Source: Sphingomonas abietis
GTDB lineage: Bacteria > Pseudomonadota > Alphaproteobacteria > Sphingomonadales > Sphingomonadaceae
Assembly (NCBI RefSeq): GCF_027625475.1
Contig: NZ_CP115174.1
Span: 4,365,510 to 4,429,509 of the forward strand
Direction: 5' to 3'
Length of the DNA: 64,000 nt
The notes under the pieces: model-generated
Seen by the model: only the letters and a program-made list of their open reading frames with translations
Database searches by the model: none
Told to the model about the DNA's origin: nothing
Part shown: positions 33,331 to 40,869 of the stretch, one piece after another
Layout: every line of letters starts with the position of its first letter
Numbering within the stretch: position 1 is the first letter of the stretch
Translations under genes and position numbers: made by a program

Positions 33331-35793
33331 TCAATAGCGGACGCTGATCGTGCCGAGCACGGTGCGGCCCGCCGCCTGGTTGGCGTAGTGCGCGGCATAG
33401 GCCTTGTCGAAATAGCGCTTGTTGCCGACGTTCAGCGCGTTGATCTGCAGCTTGACCATGTCGGTCAACTGGTAGGACGCATTGGCGTCGAAGCGCCAGT
33501 AGCTCGGCACGTAGGTGGCGCGGGTCTTGGTGATCACCACCGCGCCATTCTGGACCGCGCGGGTATCCGAATAGCCACCATAGACCTTCGACATGTAGAT
33601 CGCGCCGCCGCCCAGCGTCAGCTTCGGCGTGATCTTGTAGTTGGTGAAGGTGGTGAAGCTGTTCTTCGGCGTGTTCGGGAAGGCCCTGCCGATGCCGGCC
33701 GACGGCGCCGAGATGCCGCCCGTCACGGTCTGCCCGGAATCGAGGATCTTGGACGGCATGTAGGTGTAGCCGCCGAAGACATTCCACTTGTCGGTGATGT
33801 TGCCGTTGTAGCTGAGCTCGACACCGCGAATGCGGCGCGTGCCGACATAGAGCGCGAGGCCGTTGGCATCGGTCGTGCGGGCGTTGACCGTCTTGGTCTG
33901 GAACAGCGCCAATGACAGGTTGAGATTATTGTCGAGCAGGTTCCACTTCGTACCGACTTCGTAGGAGGTCGTCTTCTGGACCTTGAGCGCGTCGATATCG
34001 ACGGTGGTCTGGCCGCGGCCCGGGGTCAGGCCGTTATCCTCCGCACCCTGGCCGAGGAACGAGCCCGGCGGGACCGCCGCCTTGGACGTGGAGAAGTAGA
34101 TGCTGCCATTGTCCTTGGGCTTCAGCACGACGCCGGCCTGGTAGGTCCAGATATTGTTCTTCTTGGTGCCCCATGTGCGCGCGGCGGTGGAGGTGGCGGC
34201 GAGGCCGGCACTCACGCTGGTCGAATAATGATCGTAGCGACCGCCGAGGTTGACGAGCAGCCAGTCGGTCAGCGTGATCGTGTCGAACAACGACGCGGCA
34301 TAGGTGGTCGAATGCGATAGCGTCTGCGTGATCGGCAGGCTCTTCTGGATCGCGGCGGCGGTGCTGCCGAGATCGCTCGTGGTGCTGACCCAGGGATCGT
34401 TCGGATTCGGATTGCCGACCGGGGTGCAATAGTAAGCCGCGATCGCGGCGGCGGTGCAGCGTGGCGTCAGCGTCGCGCCGCTGGAAAGCGCCGTGCCGGT
34501 CTGCGCGTTCGACACGAAGGTGCCGAATGCCGACTGGAGATGGCTATATTCGAGGCCGCCCGCGATGCTGTGCTTGACGCTGCCGGTGTCGAACTTGCCG
34601 GTCAGGTCGGTCTGGTTGATCAGGCCTTCCGAATAGCCGTAGCGGGTATTGGCGCGCCGCCAGACATAACCGCCCGCGTTCGCCGCAGTGCCCGTGGCAT
34701 TGCCATATACGTCGCCCTGCTGGTCGTCCGGCTGGGACACGATATAGTCCTGCTCGGTGTGCGAGTAGCGCGACGTGTTGCGGATCATGAACCCGTTGTC
34801 GAACTCATGCTGCGCGCGGATGGTGAAATCGTTCACGTTGGTATGGCGGAAGTCGCGATCCTTGAGCCCGTAGAAGGCGCCGCGCGGCACATCGATCTCC
34901 TGCCCACCGAGCGTGGTGTAATGGCTGACCGGAGCCGTCTCCGTGACACCCGCCGGCGCGTTGGCCAGCGTGTAGGTATAAGGCGTGCCCGCATCCGGCA
35001 GTTCGTTGGTATGCAGGTGGTAATAGCTGACGGTCAGGCTGGTCGGCCCGGTCAGCCCGATCTTCACCGACGGTGCGACGCCCCAGCGCTTCTGGAAGAT
35101 CGCATCGCGACCGGCGACGTTCTGGTCGTGATACATCGCGTTCAGGCGGACGCCGACAAATTCGTTGATGGGCTGGTTGATGTCGATCGTGCCGCGCTTG
35201 TAGTCGGCGCTGCCGTAAGTCCCCTCTGCTTCGATGAACCGTTCCGACGTCGGCAGCTTGCTGACGAGGTTGATCGATCCGCCGGCATTGCCGCTGCCGT
35301 TGGTGACGCTGTCCGACCCCTTGACGACCTCGATCGAATCGACGTCGAAGGTCTCGCGGGTCTGCGCGCCGATGTCGCGGACGCCGTCGAGATAGGTCGA
35401 GTTCTGGCTGTCGAAGCCGCGGATGAACGGACGGTCGCCGAGCGGATTGCCGCCTTCGCCGGCGCCCATCGTGATGCCCGGCACGGTGCGCAGCGCCTCG
35501 GCGAGCGTCGCCGACGCGGTATCCTTGATCACCTGCGAGCCGATGACGGTGATCGAGCGCGGGGTATCGATCAGCGGCGCGGTGTATTTCGGCGAATCAA
35601 GCTTATCGGTCTTGTAGCTGCCTTCGGTGATCGCAGTGTCGGTCACCGTCACGCCGCCCAGATTGGTCGATGGCGTGTCGGCCTGGGCCGGCGTCGCCTG
35701 CGCATAGGCCGGGAATGCCGACGAGATCGCTCCGACGCAGCCAAGTGCGAGGAAACTGGAACCGGACATGCGTGTGCGCTGCGATGATAACAT
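33331..35793 (-). CDS. TonB-dependent siderophore receptor (Fiu-like)
   Basis: This 820-residue outer-membrane receptor has a signal peptide (cleavage near AYAQA, about residue 34), a plug domain (about 60-190; RPFIRGFDSQNSTYLDGVRD and the VVKGSDSVTNGSGNAGGSIN motif) and a 22-strand barrel ending in aromatic tyrosine (SVRY). Its length and plug motifs resemble catecholate receptors of the Fiu type. The ATG at 35793 is chosen because AAAGGGG lies five bases upstream; the frame is open to 35841. A Fur-box-like site ends just before the ribosome-binding site, and an 11-base inverted repeat follows it. The siderophore is not known. Confidence 0.92.
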   Translation of the reverse strand: MLSSQRTRMSGSSFLALGCVGAISSAFPAYAQATPAQADTPSTNLGGVTVTDTAITEGSYKTDKLDSPKYTAPLIDTPRSITVIGSQVIKDTASATLAEALRTVPGITMGAGEGGNPLGDRPFIRGFDSQNSTYLDGVRDIGAQTRETFDVDSIEVVKGSDSVTNGSGNAGGSINLVSKLPTSERFIEAEGTYGSADYKRGTIDINQPINEFVGVRLNAMYHDQNVAGRDAIFQKRWGVAPSVKIGLTGPTSLTVSYYHLHTNELPDAGTPYTYTLANAPAGVTETAPVSHYTTLGGQEIDVPRGAFYGLKDRDFRHTNVNDFTIRAQHEFDNGFMIRNTSRYSHTEQDYIVSQPDDQQGDVYGNATGTAANAGGYVWRRANTRYGYSEGLINQTDLTGKFDTGSVKHSIAGGLEYSHLQSAFGTFVSNAQTGTALSSGATLTPRCTAAAIAAYYCTPVGNPNPNDPWVSTTSDLGSTAAAIQKSLPITQTLSHSTTYAASLFDTITLTDWLLVNLGGRYDHYSTSVSAGLAATSTAARTWGTKKNNIWTYQAGVVLKPKDNGSIYFSTSKAAVPPGSFLGQGAEDNGLTPGRGQTTVDIDALKVQKTTSYEVGTKWNLLDNNLNLSLALFQTKTVNARTTDANGLALYVGTRRIRGVELSYNGNITDKWNVFGGYTYMPSKILDSGQTVTGGISAPSAGIGRAFPNTPKNSFTTFTNYKITPKLTLGGGAIYMSKVYGGYSDTRAVQNGAVVITKTRATYVPSYWRFDANASYQLTDMVKLQINALNVGNKRYFDKAYAAHYANQAAGRTVLGTISVRY

Positions 35794-35804
35794 TTGGACC
35801 CCTT

Positions 35805-35819
35805 TGATAGTCATTCGCA
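35805..35819. promoter_or_regulatory. Fur-box-like site upstream of the siderophore receptor
   Basis: TGATAGTCATTCGCA fits the 7-1-7 Fur pattern TGATAAT-N-ATTATCA at 11 of 14 arm positions. It lies 12 bases upstream of the receptor ATG, overlapping where polymerase or ribosome would bind. Fur with Fe2+ would repress here if the site is real. Confidence 0.5.
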
Positions 35820-35855
35820 ATATTGAGACGGCCAATTGCAACTGCGTCTCAATAT
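35820..35855. repeat. Perfect 11-base inverted repeat between apbE and the receptor gene
   Basis: ATATTGAGACG (35820-35830) and CGTCTCAATAT (35845-35855) are perfect inverted repeats with a 14-base spacer. The repeat lies about 30 bases past the apbE stop and next to the Fur-like site. It could be a terminator for the apbE unit (no T-tract follows) or a two-site operator for a receptor activator. Confidence 0.75.
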
Positions 35856-35887
35856 GTCAAGACTCGTTGCTGGGGCGTATCAGATGC

Positions 35888-36859
35888 TCAGTCTGCCAGC
35901 ATCGCCGCCAGCGCCGGGCTCATGCTCTCCTCGGCGACGCCCCCGGCCAACCTCACGATACGCGCCGCGATGCCGTGAGTGGCGGCCATCGCCAGCGCGT
36001 TTTCGGTGTCGAGAACGGTGAGCGCCGTCGCCCAGGCATCAGCGTCCAGCGCGCGGTCGTGGATCACGCTGACCGACAGCGTGTCGATCGTCGGCAGGCC
36101 GGTGCGTGGTTCGATCGTGTGATCGCCGCGCCGGTAATTGCCGGACGTGGCGACCGCGAGGCCATGCAGGGCGATCCGGAGCGGCGGCAGAGCGGCGCCG
36201 GGCGGGTTTTCGAGATCGACCCACCAGGGATCGCCATCCGGCCGCACCCCGCGCCCTGCCAGCTCGCCGCCGATCTCGACCAGATGATGCCGGATGCCGG
36301 ATGCGCTCAGCAGCTCGGAGACGGCATCGACGGCATGGCCCTTGCCGATGCCCGAGAAATCGAGCGCCAGCCCGCCCGGCTGGCGCAGCCGCGGACCAGC
36401 CGGATCGAAGACGAGGCGGTGCCAGCCTGCGCTGGCCAGCGCCGCAGCGACACGATCGGCGGCGGGCGGCCGGGCAGCCGGCACCGGCCCAAATCCCCAC
36501 AGATTGACGATATCGCCGATGGTCGGATCGAAGGCTCCGCCGGACGCCCTGGCGATGGTTAGGCCATGGGCCACGACATGGGCGAAATCCCGTGGAAGCG
36601 TCAGCCATGTTCCCGCCGCCGCCCGGTTGAAGCGCGACAGGTGCGAGTCTTCGACCCACTGGCTCAACTGCGCCACCAGATCGTCCAGCCGCGCCACGAT
36701 CGATGCCCGAAGGGCAGCGGGATCGGCGATCGGGGGCCGGACATAATGGACGGACCAGCCGGTGCCCATCGTCTCGCCGCCGATCGTCTCCACCGTCGCC
36801 GACGCATCGCGATCGGCAAAGGCGGCGATCGATATCGTCGGCGGCAGGGCGATCCTCAT
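35888..36859 (-). CDS. apbE: FAD:protein FMN transferase ApbE
   Basis: This 323-residue ApbE enzyme attaches FMN from FAD to a threonine in target proteins. Family motifs are MGTGWSVHY (near residue 31), VEDSHLSRFNR, the Mg2+/FAD-binding FSGIGKGHAVD (near 168), EIGGEL, and DHTIEPRTG (near 245) with a DADAWATAL segment. No obvious signal peptide is present, so the site of action is uncertain; ApbE is usually periplasmic. It is the last gene of the PepSY-DUF2271-DUF4198-apbE unit, whose DUF2271 protein carries a matching flavinylation motif. Confidence 0.93.
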   Translation of the reverse strand: MRIALPPTISIAAFADRDASATVETIGGETMGTGWSVHYVRPPIADPAALRASIVARLDDLVAQLSQWVEDSHLSRFNRAAAGTWLTLPRDFAHVVAHGLTIARASGGAFDPTIGDIVNLWGFGPVPAARPPAADRVAAALASAGWHRLVFDPAGPRLRQPGGLALDFSGIGKGHAVDAVSELLSASGIRHHLVEIGGELAGRGVRPDGDPWWVDLENPPGAALPPLRIALHGLAVATSGNYRRGDHTIEPRTGLPTIDTLSVSVIHDRALDADAWATALTVLDTENALAMAATHGIAARIVRLAGGVAEESMSPALAAMLAD

Positions 36860-36869
36860 GACGGCGGGC

Positions 36870-37751
36870 TTACGGCGTCATCACTTCGAGCGTGGTGACG
36901 TAGCTCATCCGGCGCTCGGTGGCGTGCGGCGTGCTGGTCCTGTCGTCGGTCGCGGTGGCGTTCAGCCAATACATGCCGGCGCCGGGCCAGGTGACGGTCA
37001 GCACGCCGCCCGCATCGGTGGTCAGATCGATCGCACCCTCGTCGTTGCGATAGCGCTTGCCGCCGGGGATCACCGTCACCTTCAGGCCGGGCGCCGGCTT
37101 GCCGTCGATCAGGAAGCGGAAGCGCGCCGCCTCGCCCGCGACGAGCTCGTCCGGGTGGGTGATCGGATCGAGTTCGAGGCCCTTGCCGTTCGGCTGGAAC
37201 ACCGTTCTGGTCGGCGCACCGGCGGTGACGAAGATCTCGTTGCGGTTGACCATCTCGGTCAGCTTCACGCCGGTCGCGTTGGCCGGGATGTCCGCGACGG
37301 TCAGCGGCGCGGCGGCGGGGGCGCCTCCCTGCTGCTGCGGCGGCGAGCCGCGACGACCGATCCGCTTCTCCACGCCGTCAACGGTGAAGCTGCCCATCAC
37401 GCTGGACGTCTCCGTCCCGATCTTCCACGTGCCCGGTTTGTCGAGCTCGACGTCGAACACCGACCGATAGCGCTCCTTGGCGGCATTCTGGATCGCACCC
37501 GGCGAACCATCCGGCGCCCACACCTTGATCCCGTCGGTCGGGAGCGGGAAATGATCGGCATAGAACAGGTCGTTCGAAACGGCCGCGTCCACCGAAACCC
37601 AGCTGTCAGATCCCGAAAACACCGTGCCGGAGGGCAGCAGCCACATCCTATGGGCAGAGGCGAGGCTCGGCTGCGCGGCCAGCGCGGCGACGACGAGCAG
37701 GCGTGGGCCAAGCAGGCGGGAAACGAGCGGGCGGAGGCGACGCATCTTCAT
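36870..37751 (-). CDS. DUF4198 exported protein
   Basis: This 293-residue protein has a signal peptide (cleavage after LASA, about residue 33; mature start HRMWLLPSG) and an immunoglobulin-like beta-sandwich body. The DUF4198 family is periplasmic and often found with metal or electron-transfer genes; some members are NikM-like. A Gln/Pro/Gly-rich stretch lies near residue 135. The start at 37751 has AAGGA seven bases upstream; the longer frame (to 38117) is not conserved. It sits between the DUF2271 and apbE genes with 11- and 10-base gaps, so it is in one operon. It may scaffold or bind metal; function unproven. Confidence 0.85.
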   Translation of the reverse strand: MKMRRLRPLVSRLLGPRLLVVAALAAQPSLASAHRMWLLPSGTVFSGSDSWVSVDAAVSNDLFYADHFPLPTDGIKVWAPDGSPGAIQNAAKERYRSVFDVELDKPGTWKIGTETSSVMGSFTVDGVEKRIGRRGSPPQQQGGAPAAAPLTVADIPANATGVKLTEMVNRNEIFVTAGAPTRTVFQPNGKGLELDPITHPDELVAGEAARFRFLIDGKPAPGLKVTVIPGGKRYRNDEGAIDLTTDAGGVLTVTWPGAGMYWLNATATDDRTSTPHATERRMSYVTTLEVMTP

Positions 37752-37762
37752 CGGCCGATCCT

Positions 37763-38254
37763 TCAACGGGCGGAGAGGGTGACGGCACCCAGTTCGGTCT
37801 TGCCGGAGGCATGGGCGGCGCCGGCGGGGATCGTGATCGGCACGGTCACGAGCTCGCGCCCGCCAGTTTCGCGGGCCGCCTCGACGTTGAGGACATAATG
37901 GCCTGCCGGTAACGTCGGCAGCGCGATGGTATGCGGACCCGGCGCCTGAGTCGCGCCGCTGATGCCGTTGGCCGGCAGAGTCAGGCTGCGGCCGCCCTTG
38001 CGCCACCAGGCGCGAAGCTCGGACAGCCATTTGGTGCCGGGTTCGTTGCCCGCTTTGTGGACATCGTACCAGACTGCCAGCGTCTGCGCCGTGCCGCCAC
38101 CGGCCGGCTCCAGCCATATCGCGACATAGGGGCGATGATATTCGGCGACGCTCAGTTGCGGGATGGTGACCGTCACGGTGCCGGCCCCGGTGCCGGCGGC
38201 AACGGCCGGCGCGGCGATCAGGGCGCCCAGCGGCAACAGAGATTTCGAACGCAT
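37763..38254 (-). CDS. DUF2271 protein with ApbE flavinylation motif
   Basis: This 163-residue exported protein has a signal peptide (cleavage near AVAAG, about residue 20) and a beta-rich DUF2271 domain. Residues 96-102 read NGISGAT, close to the ApbE target motif D-x-x-S/T-G-A-T; Thr102 would be the FMN attachment site. The pattern Y-x-x-V-H-K-A-G-N precedes it. It lies 10 bases after the PepSY gene and 11 bases before the DUF4198 gene. It is probably the periplasmic electron carrier of this operon. The flavinylation is inferred from the motif and the adjacent apbE, not shown. Confidence 0.85.
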   Translation of the reverse strand: MRSKSLLPLGALIAAPAVAAGTGAGTVTVTIPQLSVAEYHRPYVAIWLEPAGGGTAQTLAVWYDVHKAGNEPGTKWLSELRAWWRKGGRSLTLPANGISGATQAPGPHTIALPTLPAGHYVLNVEAARETGGRELVTVPITIPAGAAHASGKTELGAVTLSAR

Positions 38255-38264
38255 GGTCTTCCCC

Positions 38265-38921
38265 TCAATGGATGAACAGGATGGCGAGAATGACGGGCAG
38301 CGCGAGCCCTGCGGCGACGATCGGCCAGGTCGCACGCCGGTGCCGGGCGTGCATCTGGAGCAGCAGCAGCCCGGTCAGCGTGAACAAGATGCAGGCGCCG
38401 GCGAACACATCGATGAACCAGAACCAGACGCGCCCGGCGTTGCGGCCCTTGTGGAGATCGTTGAGGTAGGAGATCCAGCCGCGATCGGTGGTCTCTGCGC
38501 TGATCTTGCCGTTCGCCCGCCCGATGCTGACCCAGGCATCGCCGCCGGGCCGCGGCATCGCGACATAGGCCTCGTCATCCGACCATTCGACCGGTCGTCC
38601 GCCCGGATCGAGCCCGACCGCCTGTTTCACCGCCCGCGCGACGGCGGGCGGGAGCGCTGCATCGGCCGTGGCAGGATGCGCCAGTTGGGCGCGAAGCGGC
38701 ACCGTCAATTGCCCCGTCCTGTCGATGACGACCGGCTTGGCGGAAATCGATTCCGCATGGTTGAGGGTGATGCCGGTGATCGCAAACAGCAGCATCAGGA
38801 CGAGCGACAGCGCGGCGCTCATCCAGTGCCAGGTGTGCAGCTGCTTCAGCCACCAACTGCGCCAGCGGCGTCTGGGCTTCGGCCTGGTCTGAGAGGGAGG
38901 GGAAGGAGGCAATGCGTTCAC
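38265..38921 (-). CDS. PepSY-associated transmembrane protein (PiuB-like)
   Basis: This 218-residue inner-membrane protein has an Arg/Lys/Trp-rich N-terminus, a helix at about residues 35-53 (HTWHWMSAALSLVL start), a periplasmic PepSY-like domain (about 60-160) and two C-terminal helices (about 165-185 and 197-216). Histidines at helix ends (HTWHW, NH, NDLHKG) may bind haem. PepSY proteins such as PiuB, FoxB or FecR-linked reductases pass electrons to periplasmic ferric siderophores. The start is a GTG at 38921 with no strong ribosome-binding site. It opens the operon; a Fur-box-like site lies 46 bases upstream. Confidence 0.82.
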   Translation of the reverse strand: MNALPPSPPSQTRPKPRRRWRSWWLKQLHTWHWMSAALSLVLMLLFAITGITLNHAESISAKPVVIDRTGQLTVPLRAQLAHPATADAALPPAVARAVKQAVGLDPGGRPVEWSDDEAYVAMPRPGGDAWVSIGRANGKISAETTDRGWISYLNDLHKGRNAGRVWFWFIDVFAGACILFTLTGLLLLQMHARHRRATWPIVAAGLALPVILAILFIH

Positions 38922-38966
38922 GATAGCGTTTGCCTAGGATGCGCGATCCGTTCCGGCAATAGCTAA

Positions 38967-38981
38967 TGCGAATCGTTTTCC
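38967..38981. promoter_or_regulatory. Fur-box-like site upstream of the PepSY-apbE operon
   Basis: TGCGAATCGTTTTCC shares the TGCGAAT half-site with the receptor site (where it appears on the minus strand) and the preceding GCTAA with the tonB site. It matches the Fur consensus at 9 of 14 arm positions, weaker than the receptor site. The PepSY gene start is 46 bases away. Confidence 0.4.
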
Positions 38982-39043
38982 TTTGCTGATGGCGATGGCG
39001 ATGATTTCGTCCCGGACAGCTTCCGTCGATGGAAGGGCGATGC

Positions 39044-39979
39044 CTAAGCCGCCAATCGCGCCAGCGCTGCGCGATATTCCTCGCCGAGCCGGGCGATCAG
39101 TGCCGCCGCCGGCACCACCGCGTGGATCGCGCCGATGCCCTGGCCGCAGCCCCAGATGTCGCGCCATGCCTTCTTGCCCGCCGCGAGATCGCCGAAGTTC
39201 ATATGGGAGGGATCGGAGGTCTCCAGCGCGTCCGGGTCCAGCCCCGCCGCGACGATGCTGGGCTTGAGATAATTGCCATGCACCCCGGTGAAGAGGTTCG
39301 AATAGACGATGTCCTCGCCGACCGAATCGACGATCATCTGCTTGTAGGCGGGCACCGCCATCGCCTCCTCGGTCGCGATGAAGGCGGAGCCGATATAGCC
39401 CAGGTCCGCGCCGAGCGCGCGCGCCGCCGCCACCGCCGCGCCGTTCGCAATGGCACCCGACAGCGCCAGCGGCCCGTCGAACCATTCGCGAATCTCCTGC
39501 ACCAGCGCGAAGGGCGACAGAGTGCCGGCATGGCCGCCGGCGCCGGCCGCCACCGCGATCAGCCCGTCCGCGCCCTTCTCGATCGCCTTCTTCGCGAACA
39601 TGTTGTTGATGACGTCGTGGAAGACGATGCCGCCATAGCTGTGGATCGCGGCATTGATGTCGGGCCGGGCACCGAGCGAGGTGATGACCACCGGCACCTT
39701 ATACTTCACGCACAGCGCGACATCCTCCTCCAGCCGATCGTTGGTGCGGTGGACGATGAGGTTGACGGCGAACGGCGCATCCTTGTCGGTCAGTTCGCTG
39801 GTCAGCCGCTGGAGCCATTGCTCGAACACCCCGGAAGGCCGCGCGTTGAGCGACGGGAACGACCCGACCACGCCGGCGCGGCATTGCGCCAGCACCAGGT
39901 CGGGCTGCGAGATGATGAACATCGGCGAGGCGATTACGGGGATCGACAAACGGTTCTGGAACAGCGCGGGCATGGTCAT
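39044..39979 (-). CDS. Nitronate monooxygenase (2-nitropropane dioxygenase type)
   Basis: This 311-residue TIM-barrel flavoenzyme oxidises alkyl nitronates or related acids using FMN and O2. Typical motifs are VIASPMFIIS at the N-terminus, ITSLGARPDIN, GLIAVAAGAGGHAG (FMN-phosphate region with the catalytic His) and LGADLGYIGSAFIAT. The gene is separate from the PepSY operon. A palindrome about 75 bases upstream of its ATG matches that before the tetR gene, so the TetR protein probably controls it. The substrate is not known. Confidence 0.9.
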   Translation of the reverse strand: MTMPALFQNRLSIPVIASPMFIISQPDLVLAQCRAGVVGSFPSLNARPSGVFEQWLQRLTSELTDKDAPFAVNLIVHRTNDRLEEDVALCVKYKVPVVITSLGARPDINAAIHSYGGIVFHDVINNMFAKKAIEKGADGLIAVAAGAGGHAGTLSPFALVQEIREWFDGPLALSGAIANGAAVAAARALGADLGYIGSAFIATEEAMAVPAYKQMIVDSVGEDIVYSNLFTGVHGNYLKPSIVAAGLDPDALETSDPSHMNFGDLAAGKKAWRDIWGCGQGIGAIHAVVPAAALIARLGEEYRAALARLAA

Positions 39980-40050
39980 CGGGACGATCCTCTCCTCGAC
40001 ATGATGCGCCCCGGCTTCGCGCGACGCTCATTCTTGTCCGCTTCAAACCA

Positions 40051-40068
40051 TAGATAATGGCGTTATGC
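40051..40068. promoter_or_regulatory. Candidate TetR operator upstream of nitronate monooxygenase
   Basis: TAGATAATGGCGTTATGC is almost the same as the palindrome just upstream of the tetR gene (TAGATAACGCCGTTATCC). The inner arms ATAA-TGG-CGTTAT are near-symmetric. It lies about 72 bases before the nitronate monooxygenase start, between it and the tetR stop. Confidence 0.55.
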
Positions 40069-40091
40069 ACGCAAAAACTGGCGGCATCCGA

Positions 40092-40694
40092 TCAGGCTTT
40101 GCGGATGCCGTGGACGATGCGGCGCACCATCTCGTGGCGAATCGTCTCGAAGTCCGGCCCGTCACGATCGAGATGGCCGACCATCTGCAACGAGATCAGC
40201 CCGTGCAGCTGCGCCCAGAAGATATGCGCCAGCAAAGTGGGATCGGCATCGAGATCGCCCGCCGCGACCATCTCCTCGGCATAGCCGGTCATGCTCCGCC
40301 GCGCCCGCGCCGCCGCGGTGGCCAGTTCGGGATAGAGGGTGATGTCGGGCTGCGAGAGCGCGAAGATCAGGCGGTAGGTATCCGGCCGCTCGAAGGCGAA
40401 ATCGACATAGGCGCCGCCGATCGCGCGGGAGCGTTCCCAGATGTCGCCCGGCCCGGCCATCACCGCCTCCAGCGTTTCGGACAATTGGTCGAGCGCGGCG
40501 GTGCGGGTGGCGGCGAGGATCGCCTCCTTATTCTCGTAATAGCGATAGAGCGCGGTCGCCGACCAGCCGAGCGCCTGCGCGATCGAGTGCATCGACACCC
40601 GCTCGATCCCGCGTTCGACCGCCTGGCGTTCGGCGACGCGGCGGATCCGTTCGCGCCCTTGCGCGACCTGGTCTTCGGTAAGCAATATCGGCAT
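40092..40694 (-). CDS. TetR family transcriptional regulator
   Basis: This 200-residue TetR protein has an N-terminal helix-turn-helix (about residues 12-60: AVERGIERVSMHSIAQALGWSATALYRYYENKEAIL) and a variable ligand-binding domain. The ATG at 40694 is preferred to 40766. A perfect palindrome 14 bases upstream is a probable autoregulatory operator; a second copy precedes the neighbouring nitronate monooxygenase. It is therefore likely a local repressor of that flavoenzyme, responding to its substrate or a related compound. It is divergent from cysD. Confidence 0.88.
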   Translation of the reverse strand: MPILLTEDQVAQGRERIRRVAERQAVERGIERVSMHSIAQALGWSATALYRYYENKEAILAATRTAALDQLSETLEAVMAGPGDIWERSRAIGGAYVDFAFERPDTYRLIFALSQPDITLYPELATAAARARRSMTGYAEEMVAAGDLDADPTLLAHIFWAQLHGLISLQMVGHLDRDGPDFETIRHEMVRRIVHGIRKA

Positions 40695-40705
40695 CGGCCG
40701 GAGAA

Positions 40706-40723
40706 TAGATAACGCCGTTATCC
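40706..40723. promoter_or_regulatory. Candidate TetR autoregulatory operator
   Basis: TAGATAACGCCGTTATCC contains the perfect 15-base palindrome GATAACG-C-CGTTATC (40708-40722) just upstream of the tetR start. It matches the site at 40051 and has the size and symmetry of a TetR-dimer operator. Confidence 0.6.
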
Positions 40724-40777
40724 GAGTCCAAGCGAAACCGGCCCGCCGGCCACCGTCGAGCGGCATACGGGCGCCAT

Positions 40778-40790
40778 CAAGAAATTCTTG
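40778..40790. promoter_or_regulatory. Palindrome in the tetR/cysD divergent region
   Basis: CAAGAAATTCTTG is a perfect 13-base palindrome; a further ATTCTTGG half-site lies at 40827-40834. These are 80 and 36 bases upstream of the cysD start and could bind a CysB-like regulator. No regulator of that type is in the window. Confidence 0.3.
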
Positions 40791-40869
40791 GCCGCCGGGC
40801 CGGGGACATATCGGCTAGGCGACATTATTCTTGGAACAGCGGGCCAACGGGGCCGACGATAAGGATCGG

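Noticed and set aside
38265..39979. The nitronate monooxygenase as part of the PepSY-apbE iron operon
   Set aside because: A 122-base gap with a Fur-like site separates it from the operon, and its upstream palindrome pairs it with the TetR regulator.
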